DNA from: Vulgatibacter incomptus
GTDB taxonomy: Bacteria; Myxococcota; Myxococcia; Myxococcales; Vulgatibacteraceae
Assembly (NCBI RefSeq): GCF_001263175.1
Contig: NZ_CP012332.1
Span: 2,601,501 to 2,665,500 of the forward strand
Direction: 5' to 3'
DNA: 64,000 nt
Below the pieces are notes generated by a model, which saw only the letters and a program-made list of their open reading frames with translations, was not told the DNA's origin and did not search any database. Of this stretch, positions 43,342-53,603 are shown in pieces. The first letter of the stretch is position 1. Each line of letters opens with the position of its first letter. The position numbers and the translations under genes are program-made.

Positions 43342-44259
43342 TCAAACGCCCCAGCGGCCCAGGAGCTTCACCTCGGGGGTGAGCTCGACGCCGAACCGCG
43401 CGGCGACCTCGGCCTTCGCGGCCTCGATGAGGAAGCGTACATCCGAAGAACGCGCGCCGCCCAGGTTCACGATCCAGTTGGCGTGGAGCTCGCTGATCTG
43501 GGCGCCCCCCTGCCGCCGCCCCTTCAGGCCGCAGGCCTCGATGAGGCGGCCTGCGTGGTCGCCCGGCGGGTTGGTGAAGACGCTCCCCGAGTTGGGGAGC
43601 TGCAACGGCTGGGTCCGCTTGCGGTATCCCAGGTCCGCCTCCATGGCGGCGCGGGAGGCCTGGAGGCCCGCCTCGTCCACGCGACGCAGGCGCAGCCGCA
43701 GCCGGGTCACCACCGAGCCCACGGGGAGCTCGCAGCGGCGATAGCGCCACGTCAGCTCGTCGCGCGGGATCCAGCGCACGCCGCTGGCGGAGGCGAGCTC
43801 GACGGCCTCGACCACCTGCACGAGCTCGCCGTTCTTGGTGCCGGCGTTCATGGCGGTGGCGCCGCCGAGGGTGCCCGGGATGCCGGCGAGGAACTCGGCG
43901 CCCACGAGGCCGTGGGCCTTCATGAGCTGGGGCACCTTGGTGATGGGCGCGCCGGCGGAGAGGACGAAGCTGCCGCCGGACTCGTCGAGCGCCTCCTCGG
44001 CGGGAGCGGCGGGGAGGCGGACGACCACGCCCTCCACACCGTCGTCGGCGACGAGGCTGTTGGCGCCGCCGCCGAGGACGGTGACGGGGACGTCCGCCGA
44101 GGCGCAGGCGACGAGGAGGACGCGGAGATCGTCGGAGTCGGCGGGCCTGGCGAAGAGGTCGGCCGCCCCGCCGGTGCGCACGCTCGTGCGGACGGCCAGG
44201 GGCTCGTTCGCCCGCAGCTCGCCGCGCAGATGGCGCGAGAGCTCGCCGTGGAGGCTCAT
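43342..44259 (-). CDS. murB: UDP-N-acetylmuramate dehydrogenase MurB
   Basis: 305 residues, type II size. FAD-binding TSVRTGGAADLFARPADS, VTVLGGGANSLVADDGVEG, FLAGIPGTLGGATAMNAG, the catalytic NSGSVFTNPPGDHAG (Ser) and C-terminal TPEVKLLG (Glu). It reduces the enolpyruvyl group of UDP-GlcNAc-enolpyruvate to UDP-MurNAc with NADPH. Starts 43 nt after murC. A normal dcw gene with nothing odd seen. Confidence 0.97.
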   Translation of the reverse strand: MSLHGELSRHLRGELRANEPLAVRTSVRTGGAADLFARPADSDDLRVLLVACASADVPVTVLGGGANSLVADDGVEGVVVRLPAAPAEEALDESGGSFVLSAGAPITKVPQLMKAHGLVGAEFLAGIPGTLGGATAMNAGTKNGELVQVVEAVELASASGVRWIPRDELTWRYRRCELPVGSVVTRLRLRLRRVDEAGLQASRAAMEADLGYRKRTQPLQLPNSGSVFTNPPGDHAGRLIEACGLKGRRQGGAQISELHANWIVNLGGARSSDVRFLIEAAKAEVAARFGVELTPEVKLLGRWGV

Positions 44260-44302
44260 CGCGCCAGGCTCCCGTCGCGGCCGATGGTGACCCGTGCCAC
44301 GC

Positions 44303-45676
44303 TCACTGCCCCAGGAGCTCCAGGAGCTCGGTGCTCACCTGGCTGATGTCGCCGGCGCCAAGAGTGATCACCAGGTCGCCCTCGCGGACGGCCCCGCGCA
44401 GCGTGGAGGCGAGCCCGGACCGCTTCGCGAAGTCCACGTCGCGGTGGCCGTGGGAGCGGACGGCGCCGGCGAAGGCCTCGCCGGTGACGCCCGGGATCGG
44501 ATCCTCGCTGGCGGCGTAGATCTCGGTGACGAGCAGGCGGTCGGCCTCGTTGAAGGAGGTGGCGAAGTCGGCGAGGAGGTCCCGCGTCCGCGAGTAGCGG
44601 TGGGGCTGGAAGGCGACGACGATCCGCCGCTTGGGGAAGGCCCGCCTGGCGCCGTCGAGGGTGGCCTTGATCTCGGCCGGATGGTGCCCGTAGTCGTCGA
44701 CGACGGTGACACCAGCCGCCTCTCCACGGATGGTGAAACGCCTCTGCACACCCGAGAAGGTCTCGAAGGCGTCGCGCACCTTGTCCATGGGCAGGCCCAC
44801 GTCGTCGGCGACGGCGATGGCGGCCAGGGCGTTCTGCACGTTGTGGAGGCCGATCATGGGGAGGCGGAAGGCGCCCAGCGGCTCGCCTCCCCTCGTGGCC
44901 ACGAACTTCACCTCGAAGGCGTTCGTCTCGATGGCCTCGGCCCGGTAGTCGGCCTGGGGCGAGAGCCCGTAGGTGACGCAGCGGCGGTCGACGCTGGGGA
45001 GCATCGCCTGCACCACCGGGTGGTCGGCGCACATCACGGCCACGCCGTAGAAGGGCACCTTGTTGACGAAGTCGACGAAGGCGCGCTGGAGCGTGTCGAA
45101 GTCGCCGTAGTGGTCGAGGTGCTCAGGGTCGACGTTGGTGACGACGGCGATCGCCGGCGAGAAGCGCAGGAAGCTGCCGTCGGACTCGTCGGCCTCCACC
45201 ACCATGTACTCGCCGTTGCCGAGCTTGGCGTTGGAGCCGAGGTTGTTGAGCTTGCCGCCCACCACGGCGGTGGGGTCGAGGCCGCCCGCGGCGAGGAGGT
45301 GGGCGATCATCGAGGTGGTGGTGGTCTTGCCGTGGGAGCCCGCGACGGCGATGCCGACCTTGAGGCGCATGAGCTCCGCGAGCATCTCCGCCCGGGGAAT
45401 CACGGGGATGGCCCGGCGGCGCGCCTCTACCACCTCGGGGTTCTGCTGGCGAACGGCCGAGGAGATCACGACCACGTCGGCCTTGCCCACGTTCTCGGCC
45501 CGGTGACCGACTGCGATCCGCGCGCCGAGGCCCTCGAGGCGGCGGGTGGTGTCGCCCTCCTTGAGGTCGGAGCCCGTGACGGGATAGCCGAGGTTCACGA
45601 GCACCTCGGCGATGCCGCTCATCCCGATCCCGCCGATGCCTACGAAGTGGATGGTCGGCCTTCTGCCTCGAAACAC
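44303..45676 (-). CDS. murC: UDP-N-acetylmuramate--L-alanine ligase MurC
   Basis: 457 residues from GTG 45676. N-terminal [19 protein letters not shown] motif [60 protein letters not shown] and FQPHRYSRT. It adds L-Ala to UDP-MurNAc. The GTG is preceded by TTGGAGAGA at good distance and puts the GIGGIG motif at residue ~13, as in the family. An ATG at 45772 gives a longer, non-conserved tail and no ribosome site. The 125 nt between murG and this start hold nothing else. Confidence 0.95.
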   Translation of the reverse strand: MFRGRRPTIHFVGIGGIGMSGIAEVLVNLGYPVTGSDLKEGDTTRRLEGLGARIAVGHRAENVGKADVVVISSAVRQQNPEVVEARRRAIPVIPRAEMLAELMRLKVGIAVAGSHGKTTTTSMIAHLLAAGGLDPTAVVGGKLNNLGSNAKLGNGEYMVVEADESDGSFLRFSPAIAVVTNVDPEHLDHYGDFDTLQRAFVDFVNKVPFYGVAVMCADHPVVQAMLPSVDRRCVTYGLSPQADYRAEAIETNAFEVKFVATRGGEPLGAFRLPMIGLHNVQNALAAIAVADDVGLPMDKVRDAFETFSGVQRRFTIRGEAAGVTVVDDYGHHPAEIKATLDGARRAFPKRRIVVAFQPHRYSRTRDLLADFATSFNEADRLLVTEIYAASEDPIPGVTGEAFAGAVRSHGHRDVDFAKRSGLASTLRGAVREGDLVITLGAGDISQVSTELLELLGQ

Positions 45677-45801
45677 GTCTCTCTCCAACCGCTCTGCCCG
45701 CGCCCGGGCGCCTGTCTCCAGAAGAACCGCCTGCGAGCCGGGAACGCCGAACGTCCGACCACCTGGCTCCATGCCCGTGTGGCGGCGAAGCGGCGCGACC
45801 G

Positions 45802-46902
45802 TCAGCCCGCGCCCTGCTCTCTCCCCCGGTAAACGAGATTCACACAGACGTCGGCGATCTCCTTCGCGGCCTCGGGGCGGCCGAGGAGGCCCGCCGCCCG
45901 CTCCATCTTCTTCAGGCGCGACGGATCCTCCATCAGGCTCGAGATCTCGGAGGCGAGGCGTTCGCCGTCGAGCTCGGGCTGGCGGATCATCACCGCGGCG
46001 CCCTTCTCCACCAGCGAGCGTGCGTTCACCTCCTGGTGGTTGTCGGCGGCGTACGGGAAGGGGACGAGGATCGCGGCCTTCTTGCAGACGGTGAGCTCGG
46101 AGAGCGTGGTCGCGCCGGAGCGGCAGATCACCAGGTTGCTGGTGGCGTAGGCCCGGGACATGTCGTCGATGAACTCCACCACCTCGGCGCGGACGCCGGC
46201 GTCGGCGTAGCCCTTGCGCGTGAACTCCCGGTCCGCGGCGCCGGTCTGGTGGAGGATCTCGAGCTTGTCGCGCATGGGCGCGAGCTTCCGCGCGGCGTCG
46301 ATGGCGGCGACGTTGATCGCGTGGGCGCCCTGGGAGCCGCCGAAGATCAGGATTCGGAAGCGCTCGTGGGGCTCCTGGGGCCTGAGGAAGTTCTCCATCA
46401 GCGCCTTGCGGATCGGGTTGCCTACGTTGTGGACCTTGTCCTTGGGGAAGAAGCGCGCCGCCTCGTCGAAGGAGATGAAGACGGTCCGCGCGATCTTTCC
46501 GAGGAGGCGGTTTGTCAGGCCCGGGAGCGCGTTCTGCTCCTGGATCGCGGTGGGCATCCCGCGCAGGAAGCCGGCGAAGACCATGGGGAAGCTCGCGTAC
46601 CCGCCGACTCCGACGACGACGTCCGCCTGGTACTCCCGGAGGATCGTCATGCACCGGAGCACCGCAGCGGGCAACCGGAGCAAGCCGCCGATGAGGCCCT
46701 TGAGGCCGCGCCCCTTCACGCCGGTCACGTCGATGAGCTCGAGCTTGAAGCCGCTCTGGGGCACCACGCGCGCCTCGATGCCGCGGGCGGTCCCGACGAA
46801 GAGCACGTCGTTGGAGGGGTGGCGCGTGACCACCTCTTCGGCGAGGGCGATTCCGGGAAAGAGATGGCCGCCGGTGCCTCCCCCCGCGATCACGACCTTC
46901 AT
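45802..46902 (-). CDS. murG: Undecaprenyldiphospho-muramoylpentapeptide GlcNAc transferase MurG
   Basis: 366 residues, GT28. G-loops [20 protein letters not shown] and [10 protein letters not shown], then [29 protein letters not shown], and the UDP-GlcNAc site [20 protein letters not shown]. It converts lipid I to lipid II on the inner face of the membrane. ATG start, 30 nt after ftsW. The context is fully consistent with the dcw cluster. Confidence 0.98.
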   Translation of the reverse strand: MKVVIAGGGTGGHLFPGIALAEEVVTRHPSNDVLFVGTARGIEARVVPQSGFKLELIDVTGVKGRGLKGLIGGLLRLPAAVLRCMTILREYQADVVVGVGGYASFPMVFAGFLRGMPTAIQEQNALPGLTNRLLGKIARTVFISFDEAARFFPKDKVHNVGNPIRKALMENFLRPQEPHERFRILIFGGSQGAHAINVAAIDAARKLAPMRDKLEILHQTGAADREFTRKGYADAGVRAEVVEFIDDMSRAYATSNLVICRSGATTLSELTVCKKAAILVPFPYAADNHQEVNARSLVEKGAAVMIRQPELDGERLASEISSLMEDPSRLKKMERAAGLLGRPEAAKEIADVCVNLVYRGREQGAG

Positions 46903-46932
46903 CGCCTCACCTTCATCGCCTGAACCGTGCCT

Positions 46933-48114
46933 TCATCGCCGGACCGTCCGATGCGGGCGGAGGAAGCCGCCGGTGCCGCTCGAGATCGCGAGGAGCACGC
47001 CCGCGGACACGAGGGATAGCACGAGCGAGGTTCCGCCGTACGAGATGAACGGGAGGGTGAGTCCCTTGGTGGGGAGCAGGCCCATCGCCACCAGCATGTT
47101 GACGATGGCCTGTACGCCGAGGAGCGCGGTGAGGCCCAGGGCGAGGTAGGCGCCGAACGCGTCCGGGGCGTTGAAAGCGGCGCGCATCCCCCGCCAGAGC
47201 ACGACGCCGAAGAGGACGAGGACGGCGAGGATCCCGAGGAGGCCGAGCTCCTCGCCGATCACGGCGATGATGAAGTCGGTGTGGGCCTCGGGCAGGTAGT
47301 AGAGCTTCTGCTTGCCGGCGCCGAGGCCGAGGCCGGTGAGGCCGCCGGAGCCCACGCTCATCAGGGACTCCGCCACCTGGTAGCCGATGTCCTGGCGGTG
47401 CTTCCACGGATCCAGGAAAGCCAGGATCCGCTTCATCCGGTACTCCTTGCCGGCGACGAGGTGCCACGCGATGGGGAGCGAGACGAGAACGGTGCCGACG
47501 AGCCAGGAGATCTTCGCGCCCGAGCAGAAGAGCATCACGAAGAGGATCAAGCCGATGGTGACCGCGGTGCCGAAGTCGGGCTGCCCGAGCACCAGCAGGA
47601 TGAAGAGGCCGGCGACGATGGTGTGGGGCACGAAGCCGATGGAGAAGTCCCGCACCTTCTCCCGTTTTCGGGAGAGCGAGCGAGCGAGGTAGAGGGCCAT
47701 CGCGACCTTGGCGATCTCGCCCGGCTGCAGGCTGAAGAGCGGGAGGCGGATCCAGCGCCGCGCGCCGCCGGCCATCGAGCCGATGCCCGGGATGAGCACC
47801 AGGATCAGGGCGATCAGCGAGACCAGCAGGATCGGGTAGGCGAGGGGCTCGAGGCGCCTGTAGCCGAAGCGCATGGCCGCGATCATCCCGGCCATGCCGA
47901 GACCTGCCGCAGCGGCCTGCCGCTTCACGAAGTAGAAGGAGTCGCCGAGGCCCTGGGCCGCCTTCACCGCCGAGGCGGAGTAGACCATGGTGAGGCCGAG
48001 GGCCGTCAGGGCGAGGACGGCCCAGAGCAGGACCCGGTCGTACGCGGGTGCCTCGTCGCCCTGATCGGCGCGGGCGTCGTCGTAGACGGCTTCGGAACGG
48101 AGCTCGGCGTTCAC
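46933..48114 (-). CDS. ftsW: Septal peptidoglycan polymerase FtsW (SEDS family)
   Basis: 393 residues with about ten TM helices. SEDS motifs: VYSASAVKA near the first helix, ARRWIRLPLFSLQPGEIAKV, LGQPDFGTA (Asp and Glu/Gln region), EAHTDFIIAVIGEELG and LPFISYGGTSLV. It polymerises lipid II with its partner FtsI at the septum. GTG 48114 with GGGAGG 5 nt before is chosen; a longer frame would run back into murD. Lies 25 nt after murD. Confidence 0.96.
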   Translation of the reverse strand: MNAELRSEAVYDDARADQGDEAPAYDRVLLWAVLALTALGLTMVYSASAVKAAQGLGDSFYFVKRQAAAAGLGMAGMIAAMRFGYRRLEPLAYPILLVSLIALILVLIPGIGSMAGGARRWIRLPLFSLQPGEIAKVAMALYLARSLSRKREKVRDFSIGFVPHTIVAGLFILLVLGQPDFGTAVTIGLILFVMLFCSGAKISWLVGTVLVSLPIAWHLVAGKEYRMKRILAFLDPWKHRQDIGYQVAESLMSVGSGGLTGLGLGAGKQKLYYLPEAHTDFIIAVIGEELGLLGILAVLVLFGVVLWRGMRAAFNAPDAFGAYLALGLTALLGVQAIVNMLVAMGLLPTKGLTLPFISYGGTSLVLSLVSAGVLLAISSGTGGFLRPHRTVRR

Positions 48115-48139
48115 TCGCGCCTCCCGCAGGGAAGGGTCG

Positions 48140-49513
48140 TCACGGGAGCGCCTCCACGAGCGCGCGGAAGGCGGCGCCGCGGTGCTCGTAGCTCCGGAAC
48201 TGGTCGAAGGAGGCGCAGGCCGGCGAGAGGAGGACCGCCTCGCCCGGGAGGGCCATGCCTTCGGCGACCCGGACCGCCTCGTCGAGGGTGCCACAGCTCG
48301 TGGCGGGAGCGAGGTCGCCGAGGGCGGAGGCGATCGCCTGGGCGTCGCTGCCGATGGTGAGAATGGCCTTCACACGACCGGGGAGGAGCGCGCGAAGCGG
48401 CTCGTACGGCGCCCCCTTCCCCAGGCCCCCGGCGATCCACACCAGCGGCCCCGGGAGGGCGGCCAGGGCCACCTTCACCGAGTCCACGTTGGTGGCCTTG
48501 GAGTCGTTGATCCACTCCGTGCCGCGGAGGGTGCGCACCAGCTCGAGCCGGTGGGGGAGCCCGCCGAAGGAGGCGAGGCCGGCGCGGATCGCCTCGGGCG
48601 CGGCGCCGCAGAGCCGGGCCGCGAGGATCGCCGCCATCGCGTTCTCGCGGTTGTGCCGCCCGCGCAACGCCGGAGAGAGGCGCTCGTAGAGCTCCTCTTC
48701 TTCCCCGCCCACGCCGCGGACGACGATCCGCTTCCCGTCGTCCCGGGCGGCGCGATCGTCCCCGGCAAGCTCGACCGCGCCGTGCCCGAAGGAAACGGGC
48801 TTGGAGAGGGCGCCGCGGTGGAGCGCGAGGACCTCGGGATCGCCCGCGTTGAGGACGGCGAAGTCGCTCTCGCGCTGCGCCCGGAAGATCGCTCGCTTCG
48901 CCTCGTAGTAGTCCTGCGGGCCGGGGTAGCGATCGAGGTGATCGGGGCTGAGGTTGGTGACCACGGCCACGTGGGGCCGAAGGGTCTCTACCGCCTCGAG
49001 CTGAAAGCTGGAGAGCTCGGCCACCGTGACGTCCAGGGCGCCGCCGGCGAGCACCCGCTCGGAGAGCGGCGTGCCCAGGTTGCCTCCCAGGAAGACTCGT
49101 TTTCCGGCGGCCGTGAGGAGGTGGCCGATCAGCGCCGTAGTGGTGCTCTTGCCGTTGGTGCCGGTGATCCCGACCACGGGCTCCTCGATGAAGGTGGCGG
49201 CGAGCTCCGCCTCTCCGATGATCGGCACGCCGGCCGCCCGCGCCGCGACGAGCTCGCGGCCGGCGAGGGGCACGCCGGGCGAGACCACGATGAGCTCGGC
49301 GGAGGTGAAGGCGGCCTCGTCGTGGCCGCCCAGCTCGAAGCGGACGCCGAGGGGCAGCAGCGCCTCCACGGCCGGGCCCAGCTCGGCGGCTTTTCGTCCA
49401 TCGGTCGCCGTGACGATGGCGCCCTCGCGGCAAAGGAGCTTCGCCGCGGCGACACCAGAGCGCGCCAGGCCCACCACGAGCACCCGTCGACCTGCGAGAG
49501 CAAGCATCAGCAT
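48140..49513 (-). CDS. murD: UDP-N-acetylmuramoylalanine--D-glutamate ligase MurD
   Basis: 457 residues. N-terminal VLVVGLARSGVAAAKLL, VVSPGVPL, ATP motif GITGTNGKSTTTALIG, ELSSFQLEAV, NLSPDHLDRY, HNRENAMAAILAA, INDSKATNVDS and LLSPACASFDQF. It adds D-Glu to the stem peptide. Its ATG overlaps the mraY stop by one base (TGATG); a second in-frame ATG 6 nt on fits a GAGG ribosome site better, so the true start may be 49507. Confidence 0.96.
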   Translation of the reverse strand: MLMLALAGRRVLVVGLARSGVAAAKLLCREGAIVTATDGRKAAELGPAVEALLPLGVRFELGGHDEAAFTSAELIVVSPGVPLAGRELVAARAAGVPIIGEAELAATFIEEPVVGITGTNGKSTTTALIGHLLTAAGKRVFLGGNLGTPLSERVLAGGALDVTVAELSSFQLEAVETLRPHVAVVTNLSPDHLDRYPGPQDYYEAKRAIFRAQRESDFAVLNAGDPEVLALHRGALSKPVSFGHGAVELAGDDRAARDDGKRIVVRGVGGEEEELYERLSPALRGRHNRENAMAAILAARLCGAAPEAIRAGLASFGGLPHRLELVRTLRGTEWINDSKATNVDSVKVALAALPGPLVWIAGGLGKGAPYEPLRALLPGRVKAILTIGSDAQAIASALGDLAPATSCGTLDEAVRVAEGMALPGEAVLLSPACASFDQFRSYEHRGAAFRALVEALP

Positions 49514-50625
49514 CACCTCAGCTTCAGGCTGATCAGGGTCACGAGGGAGAGGAGGATCGCCACGATCCAGAAGCGCACGATGATCTTGGGCTCGGCGGAG
49601 CCGCCGAGCTCGAAGTGGTGGTGGATGGGCGCCATGCGGAAGACGCGCTTGCCCCGGCTCTTGAACGAGGCCACCTGGATCATCACCGAGACGATCTCCA
49701 CGAAGAAGACGCCGTGGAGGATCACGCTGGCGAGCTCGTTCTTGGTGAGGACCGCGAGGGTTCCCAGCGCGCCGCCGAGGGCGAGGGCGCCGATGTCGCC
49801 CATGAAGACGCTGGCCGGGTAGGTGTTGAACCAGAGGAAGGCGATCCCCGCGCCGACGGTCGCCGCGCAGAAGACGGCGAGCTCCTCGGCGCCGGCGATG
49901 TGGGGGATGAAGAGGTAGTCGGCGACGTTGAAGCCGGCGATCACCGTGCCCGCGAGGTACGCGAGGATCAGGAAGGTGAGCGAGCTCACGATGGTGGGGC
50001 CGATGGCGAGGCCGTCGAGGCCGTCGGTGATGTTCACCGCGTTCGAGGTCCCGACCACCACCACCCACGCGAAGGGGAGGAAGAACCAGCCCAGGTCGGG
50101 CTGGAAGTACTTCGTCGACACGAAGGGCAGGCTGAGGTGCGTGTCGAAGCGGAGCGCGAACGTGCTCCAGTCGAGGCCGAAGCCCAGGAAGGCAGCGAGG
50201 AAGATCGCGGTGAGCCCCACCATCTTCAGCCGCCCCGGCAGCCCCTTGGAGTTGCGCTTGGTGAGCTTCAGGTAGTCGTCGAGGAAGCCGACGAGGCCGT
50301 AGCCCAGGGTCACGACCAGCACCATCCACACGTGGCGGTTGGTGAGGTCGGCGAAGAGGAGCGTGGACACCGAGAGGCAGAAGAGGATCAGGCCGCCGCC
50401 CATGGTGGGCGTGCCGCGCTTCTTCTGGTGCCGCTCGGGCGTGTCTTCCCGCACGTTGGAGGCGCCGTACTGCCGGCTCCTCAGCTCGCGGATGAACCAG
50501 GGCCCGAGCCACATGCCGAGCACGAGGCTGAAGATCCCCGCGGCGATGATCCGGAAGCTCGGATAGCGGAAGACGTTGAGGACTGCGAGCTTGTGCGCGA
50601 GCGGGTACAGCAGGTGATAGAGCAT
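49513..50625 (-). CDS. mraY: Phospho-N-acetylmuramoyl-pentapeptide transferase MraY
   Basis: 370 residues, about ten TM helices. Catalytic and substrate motifs: KRGTPTMGG, FLDDYLKLT (Asp pair), NAVNITDGLDGLA, FMGDIGALALGG, and MAPIHHHFEL (His triad). It transfers phospho-MurNAc-pentapeptide to undecaprenyl phosphate, producing lipid I. The ATG follows the murF stop without any gap, and its stop overlaps murD. Confidence 0.97.
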   Translation of the reverse strand: MLYHLLYPLAHKLAVLNVFRYPSFRIIAAGIFSLVLGMWLGPWFIRELRSRQYGASNVREDTPERHQKKRGTPTMGGGLILFCLSVSTLLFADLTNRHVWMVLVVTLGYGLVGFLDDYLKLTKRNSKGLPGRLKMVGLTAIFLAAFLGFGLDWSTFALRFDTHLSLPFVSTKYFQPDLGWFFLPFAWVVVVGTSNAVNITDGLDGLAIGPTIVSSLTFLILAYLAGTVIAGFNVADYLFIPHIAGAEELAVFCAATVGAGIAFLWFNTYPASVFMGDIGALALGGALGTLAVLTKNELASVILHGVFFVEIVSVMIQVASFKSRGKRVFRMAPIHHHFELGGSAEPKIIVRFWIVAILLSLVTLISLKLR

Positions 50626-52044
50626 CTAGACTTCCTCCCCCTTTACGAGGGGGTCGGCGATCCGCTCCAGGCGCGTGCCGCGGCTGGCCTTGAAGAGCAC
50701 GAGGTCGCCTTCGCGCAAGCTGCGGCGCAGCCACGCGAGGGCCTCGGCGGGATCGTCCGTTGAGAGGATGGCGGCGTCGGGGATCCCCCGAGCCGCAGCC
50801 TCGGCGGCGGTGGTGCGGGAGCGCGGGCCGAAGGCGACCAGGCCGGCCACCTTCGCCTCCGCTGCCGCCGCTCCCACCTCGCGATGGCCGGACTCCTCGA
50901 AGGAGCCGAGCTCGCGGAGATCGCCGAGGACCGCGACGACGCGGCCCTCGCCGGCGAGGGCCCGTGAGGTGCGCAGCGCCGCGACGGCAGAGGCCGGGTT
51001 GCCGTTGTAACAATCGTCCAGCACGGTCACACCGCCGGGGGCGGCCTTGAGCTCGAGCCGGCGCAGGAAGCCCTTCGCGGCGGCGAGGCCCGTCAGCAGG
51101 CGGTCGGGCGCGGCACCGAGGGCGAGGCCCAGCGCCAGAGCAGCGCAGGCGTTCTGCGCGTTGTGGAGGCCCACCAGCGGGATCCGCACGAACGCGGGAT
51201 CGCTGCCCCGGAACGAGACCTCGAAGGCGAGCCCGCGCAGGTCGTGGGAGACGATCCGGACCAGGCGGACGTCGGCCTCCGCGCCGGTACCGAAGGTGAG
51301 GAGGGGGCGGCGGGAGGCCCGGGCCTCGGCGAGGGTGAGGGGATCGTCGAGGTTCGCCACCGCCACCGCGCCGGGGGGCAGGCCGTGGAAGAGCTCGCCC
51401 TTGGCCTTGGCCACCGCCTCGATCGAGCCGAGCCCCTCCAGGTGAACGGCCTGTGCACAGGTGACGAGGCCCGCGGAGGGCTCCGCGATCGCGGCGAGGC
51501 GGCCGATCTCGCCGGGGTTGCTCATGCCCATCTCGACCACCGCCGCCCGATGGGAGGGATCGAGGCGCAGCAGGGTGAGCGGGAGGCCGATCTCGTTGTT
51601 CAGGTTGCCCTCGGTCTTGAGGGACTCGCCGAAGGCGAAGGAGATCGCCGCGTGGGCGAGCTCCTTGGTGGTGGTCTTGCCGTTGCTCCCGGTGACCGCG
51701 CCGAGCTTCAAGGAAGGGAAGCGCCGGCGGTGCACCCTCGCGAGGGCGCCCAGCGCCGCCAGGGTGTCGGAGGTCTCTACGAGGCCGAAGCCGGCGGGCA
51801 GAGGCTCACTCGGAGTGAAACCTTCACGCACCAACGCAGCCCGTGCCCCAGCGCGGGCGGCCTGGGCCACGAAGGCGTTTCCGTCGAAGCTCTCCCCGCC
51901 CAGGGCGACGAAGAGGTTGCCCTCGGAGACGGTGCGGCTGTCGGTGGAGACGCCGTCCAGCGCCAGGAGCGGTTCGCCGGCCCGAAGGGCGCCGCGGACA
52001 GCGGCTTTCACGTCCGCGAGGCAGAAGATCGCCCGGTTCGTCAT
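50626..52044 (-). CDS. murF: UDP-MurNAc-tripeptide D-alanyl-D-alanine ligase MurF
   Basis: 472 residues. ATP-binding TGSNGKTTTKELAHA, KTEGNLNNEIGLPLTLLRL, VVEMGMSNPGEI, HNAQNACAALALG, LDDCYNGNPASAVAAL and VAVLGDLRELGS. It adds the D-Ala-D-Ala dipeptide. The ATG overlaps the murE stop by 4 nt (ATGA) and its stop touches the mraY start. Normal length and context. Confidence 0.97.
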   Translation of the reverse strand: MTNRAIFCLADVKAAVRGALRAGEPLLALDGVSTDSRTVSEGNLFVALGGESFDGNAFVAQAARAGARAALVREGFTPSEPLPAGFGLVETSDTLAALGALARVHRRRFPSLKLGAVTGSNGKTTTKELAHAAISFAFGESLKTEGNLNNEIGLPLTLLRLDPSHRAAVVEMGMSNPGEIGRLAAIAEPSAGLVTCAQAVHLEGLGSIEAVAKAKGELFHGLPPGAVAVANLDDPLTLAEARASRRPLLTFGTGAEADVRLVRIVSHDLRGLAFEVSFRGSDPAFVRIPLVGLHNAQNACAALALGLALGAAPDRLLTGLAAAKGFLRRLELKAAPGGVTVLDDCYNGNPASAVAALRTSRALAGEGRVVAVLGDLRELGSFEESGHREVGAAAAEAKVAGLVAFGPRSRTTAAEAAARGIPDAAILSTDDPAEALAWLRRSLREGDLVLFKASRGTRLERIADPLVKGEEV

Positions 52045-53546
52045 CGATCCATCCTCGAGCCCAGCGCGCGGCGGAGCTCCTCGCGGTCGTCGAAGTGCAG
52101 GCGCTGGTCGCCGACGAGCTGGTAGGTCTCGTGGCCCTTGCCCGCGACCAGCACGAAGTCGCCCGGACGCGCGCAGGCCACCGCGAGCTCGATCGCAGAG
52201 CGGCGGTCGGGCTCCACCGCAAAACCCAAAGCGCCGGCGCGGGCTTCCTCGTGGGAGAGGCGCCTGCTGCCCGCGCGCTCGAGGCCCGGGAGGATGCCGG
52301 CGATGATCTCCTCCGGCCTCTCGGACCGGGGGTTGTCGCTGGTGACGATGGCGAGATCCGCTGCGCGGGCCGCCACCTCACCCATCAGCGGGCGCTTTCC
52401 CTTGTCCCTGTCGCCGCCACAGCCGAAGACCACCAGGAGGCGGCCTTTGCCCGCCTGGCGCAGGGCCGCGCAGACCCGGGCGAGGGCGTCATCGGTGTGG
52501 GCGTAGTCCACGAAGGCGGAGAAGCCCTCGCCGTCCACGCGCTCCAGCCGCCCCGGCGCGCCATGGGCTCCGAACAGTCCCTTGGCGATCGCCTCGAGGC
52601 CATGGCCACACGCGAGGGCGAGGCCCGTGGCGCAGAGCAGGTTCTGCAGGTTGTGGGCGCCGACGAGGGGCGAGCGCAACGCGAAGCCGCCGGCAGGCGT
52701 CGCCACGTCTGCCCGTATCCCGGCGTCGGAGAACTCCACGTTTCGTGCAAAGATCTCGCACGCAGAGTCGTCGATGGAGAAGCGGAGGAGCGTCGTGGGA
52801 TCGACGCTCTCCGCGAGCTGCCGGCCCCAGGCGTCGTCGGCGTTGATCACCGCAGCGCCACCATCGCGCAGGTGGTCGGAGAAGAGCCGCGCCTTCGCCT
52901 CGAAATAGGCCTCCATGGAGCCGTGGTAATCGAGGTGATCGCGGGTGAGGTTGGTGAAGGCGGCCGCGGCGAAGCGGAGGCCCTCCACCCTTCCCTGCTC
53001 GAGCGCATGGGACGAGACCTCGAGCACCGCGGAGTCGCACCCCTCCGCGACCATCGTGCCCAGGAGCTTCGACAGGCTCACCGAGTCGGGCGTGGTGTGC
53101 GTGGTGGGGAGCTCCTTCGCGCCGGCGAATGCGCCGGTGGTCCCGATGACGCCGCAGGACGAGCCCGCCGCCACGGCGATGGAGCGGAAGAGCCAGCTCA
53201 CCGTGGTCTTTCCGTTGGTGCCGGTGATCCCCACCAGCGAGAGCTTCTCCTCCGGATGGCCCTGCAGCGCCGCAGCGCAGCGGGCGAGCGCTGCCCGGGT
53301 GCTCGCGACCCGGATCACGAGGGCGCCGGGAGCGTCGACCTCGCGCTCGACCAGGATCGCGGCGGCGCCCTTGGCCGCTGCCTGCGCCGCGAAGTCGTGG
53401 CCGTCGCGGCTGCCGCCCGCCACGCAGACGAAGAGCGCGCCGTCCCCCGCCTCGCGGGAGTCCGCCGTCACCGCGCGGATCTCGGGATCGGGGGTACCGG
53501 GCGGGAGGCTTCCGCCGACGTCTGCGATGAGCTGCGAGAGGCGCAT
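52041..53546 (-). CDS. murE: UDP-MurNAc-tripeptide synthetase MurE (meso-DAP type)
   Basis: 501 residues. ITGTNGKTTVSWLFRS (ATP), EVSSHALEQGRV, NLTRDHLDYHGSME, HNLQNLLCATGLAL, FVDYAHTDDALA, and TSDNPRSERPEEI. DNPR is the signature of meso-diaminopimelate-adding MurE, whereas lysine-adding enzymes differ there, so this organism's peptidoglycan is expected to be meso-DAP type. ATG start, 57 nt after the ftsI stop. Agrees with the ddh gene at 25.6 kb. Confidence 0.97.
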   Translation of the reverse strand: MRLSQLIADVGGSLPPGTPDPEIRAVTADSREAGDGALFVCVAGGSRDGHDFAAQAAAKGAAAILVEREVDAPGALVIRVASTRAALARCAAALQGHPEEKLSLVGITGTNGKTTVSWLFRSIAVAAGSSCGVIGTTGAFAGAKELPTTHTTPDSVSLSKLLGTMVAEGCDSAVLEVSSHALEQGRVEGLRFAAAAFTNLTRDHLDYHGSMEAYFEAKARLFSDHLRDGGAAVINADDAWGRQLAESVDPTTLLRFSIDDSACEIFARNVEFSDAGIRADVATPAGGFALRSPLVGAHNLQNLLCATGLALACGHGLEAIAKGLFGAHGAPGRLERVDGEGFSAFVDYAHTDDALARVCAALRQAGKGRLLVVFGCGGDRDKGKRPLMGEVAARAADLAIVTSDNPRSERPEEIIAGILPGLERAGSRRLSHEEARAGALGFAVEPDRRSAIELAVACARPGDFVLVAGKGHETYQLVGDQRLHFDDREELRRALGSRMDR

Positions 53547-53603
53547 GGGTCTGCCGCTTTCTACACCAATCCGTTCTGTCGTCTACAGCACCCGGCCCGC
53601 TGA

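Noticed and set aside
45676-45772. MurC start at ATG 45772
   Set aside because: No ribosome site and 32 extra non-conserved residues, whereas GTG 45676 has GGAGAG and gives the usual N-terminus.
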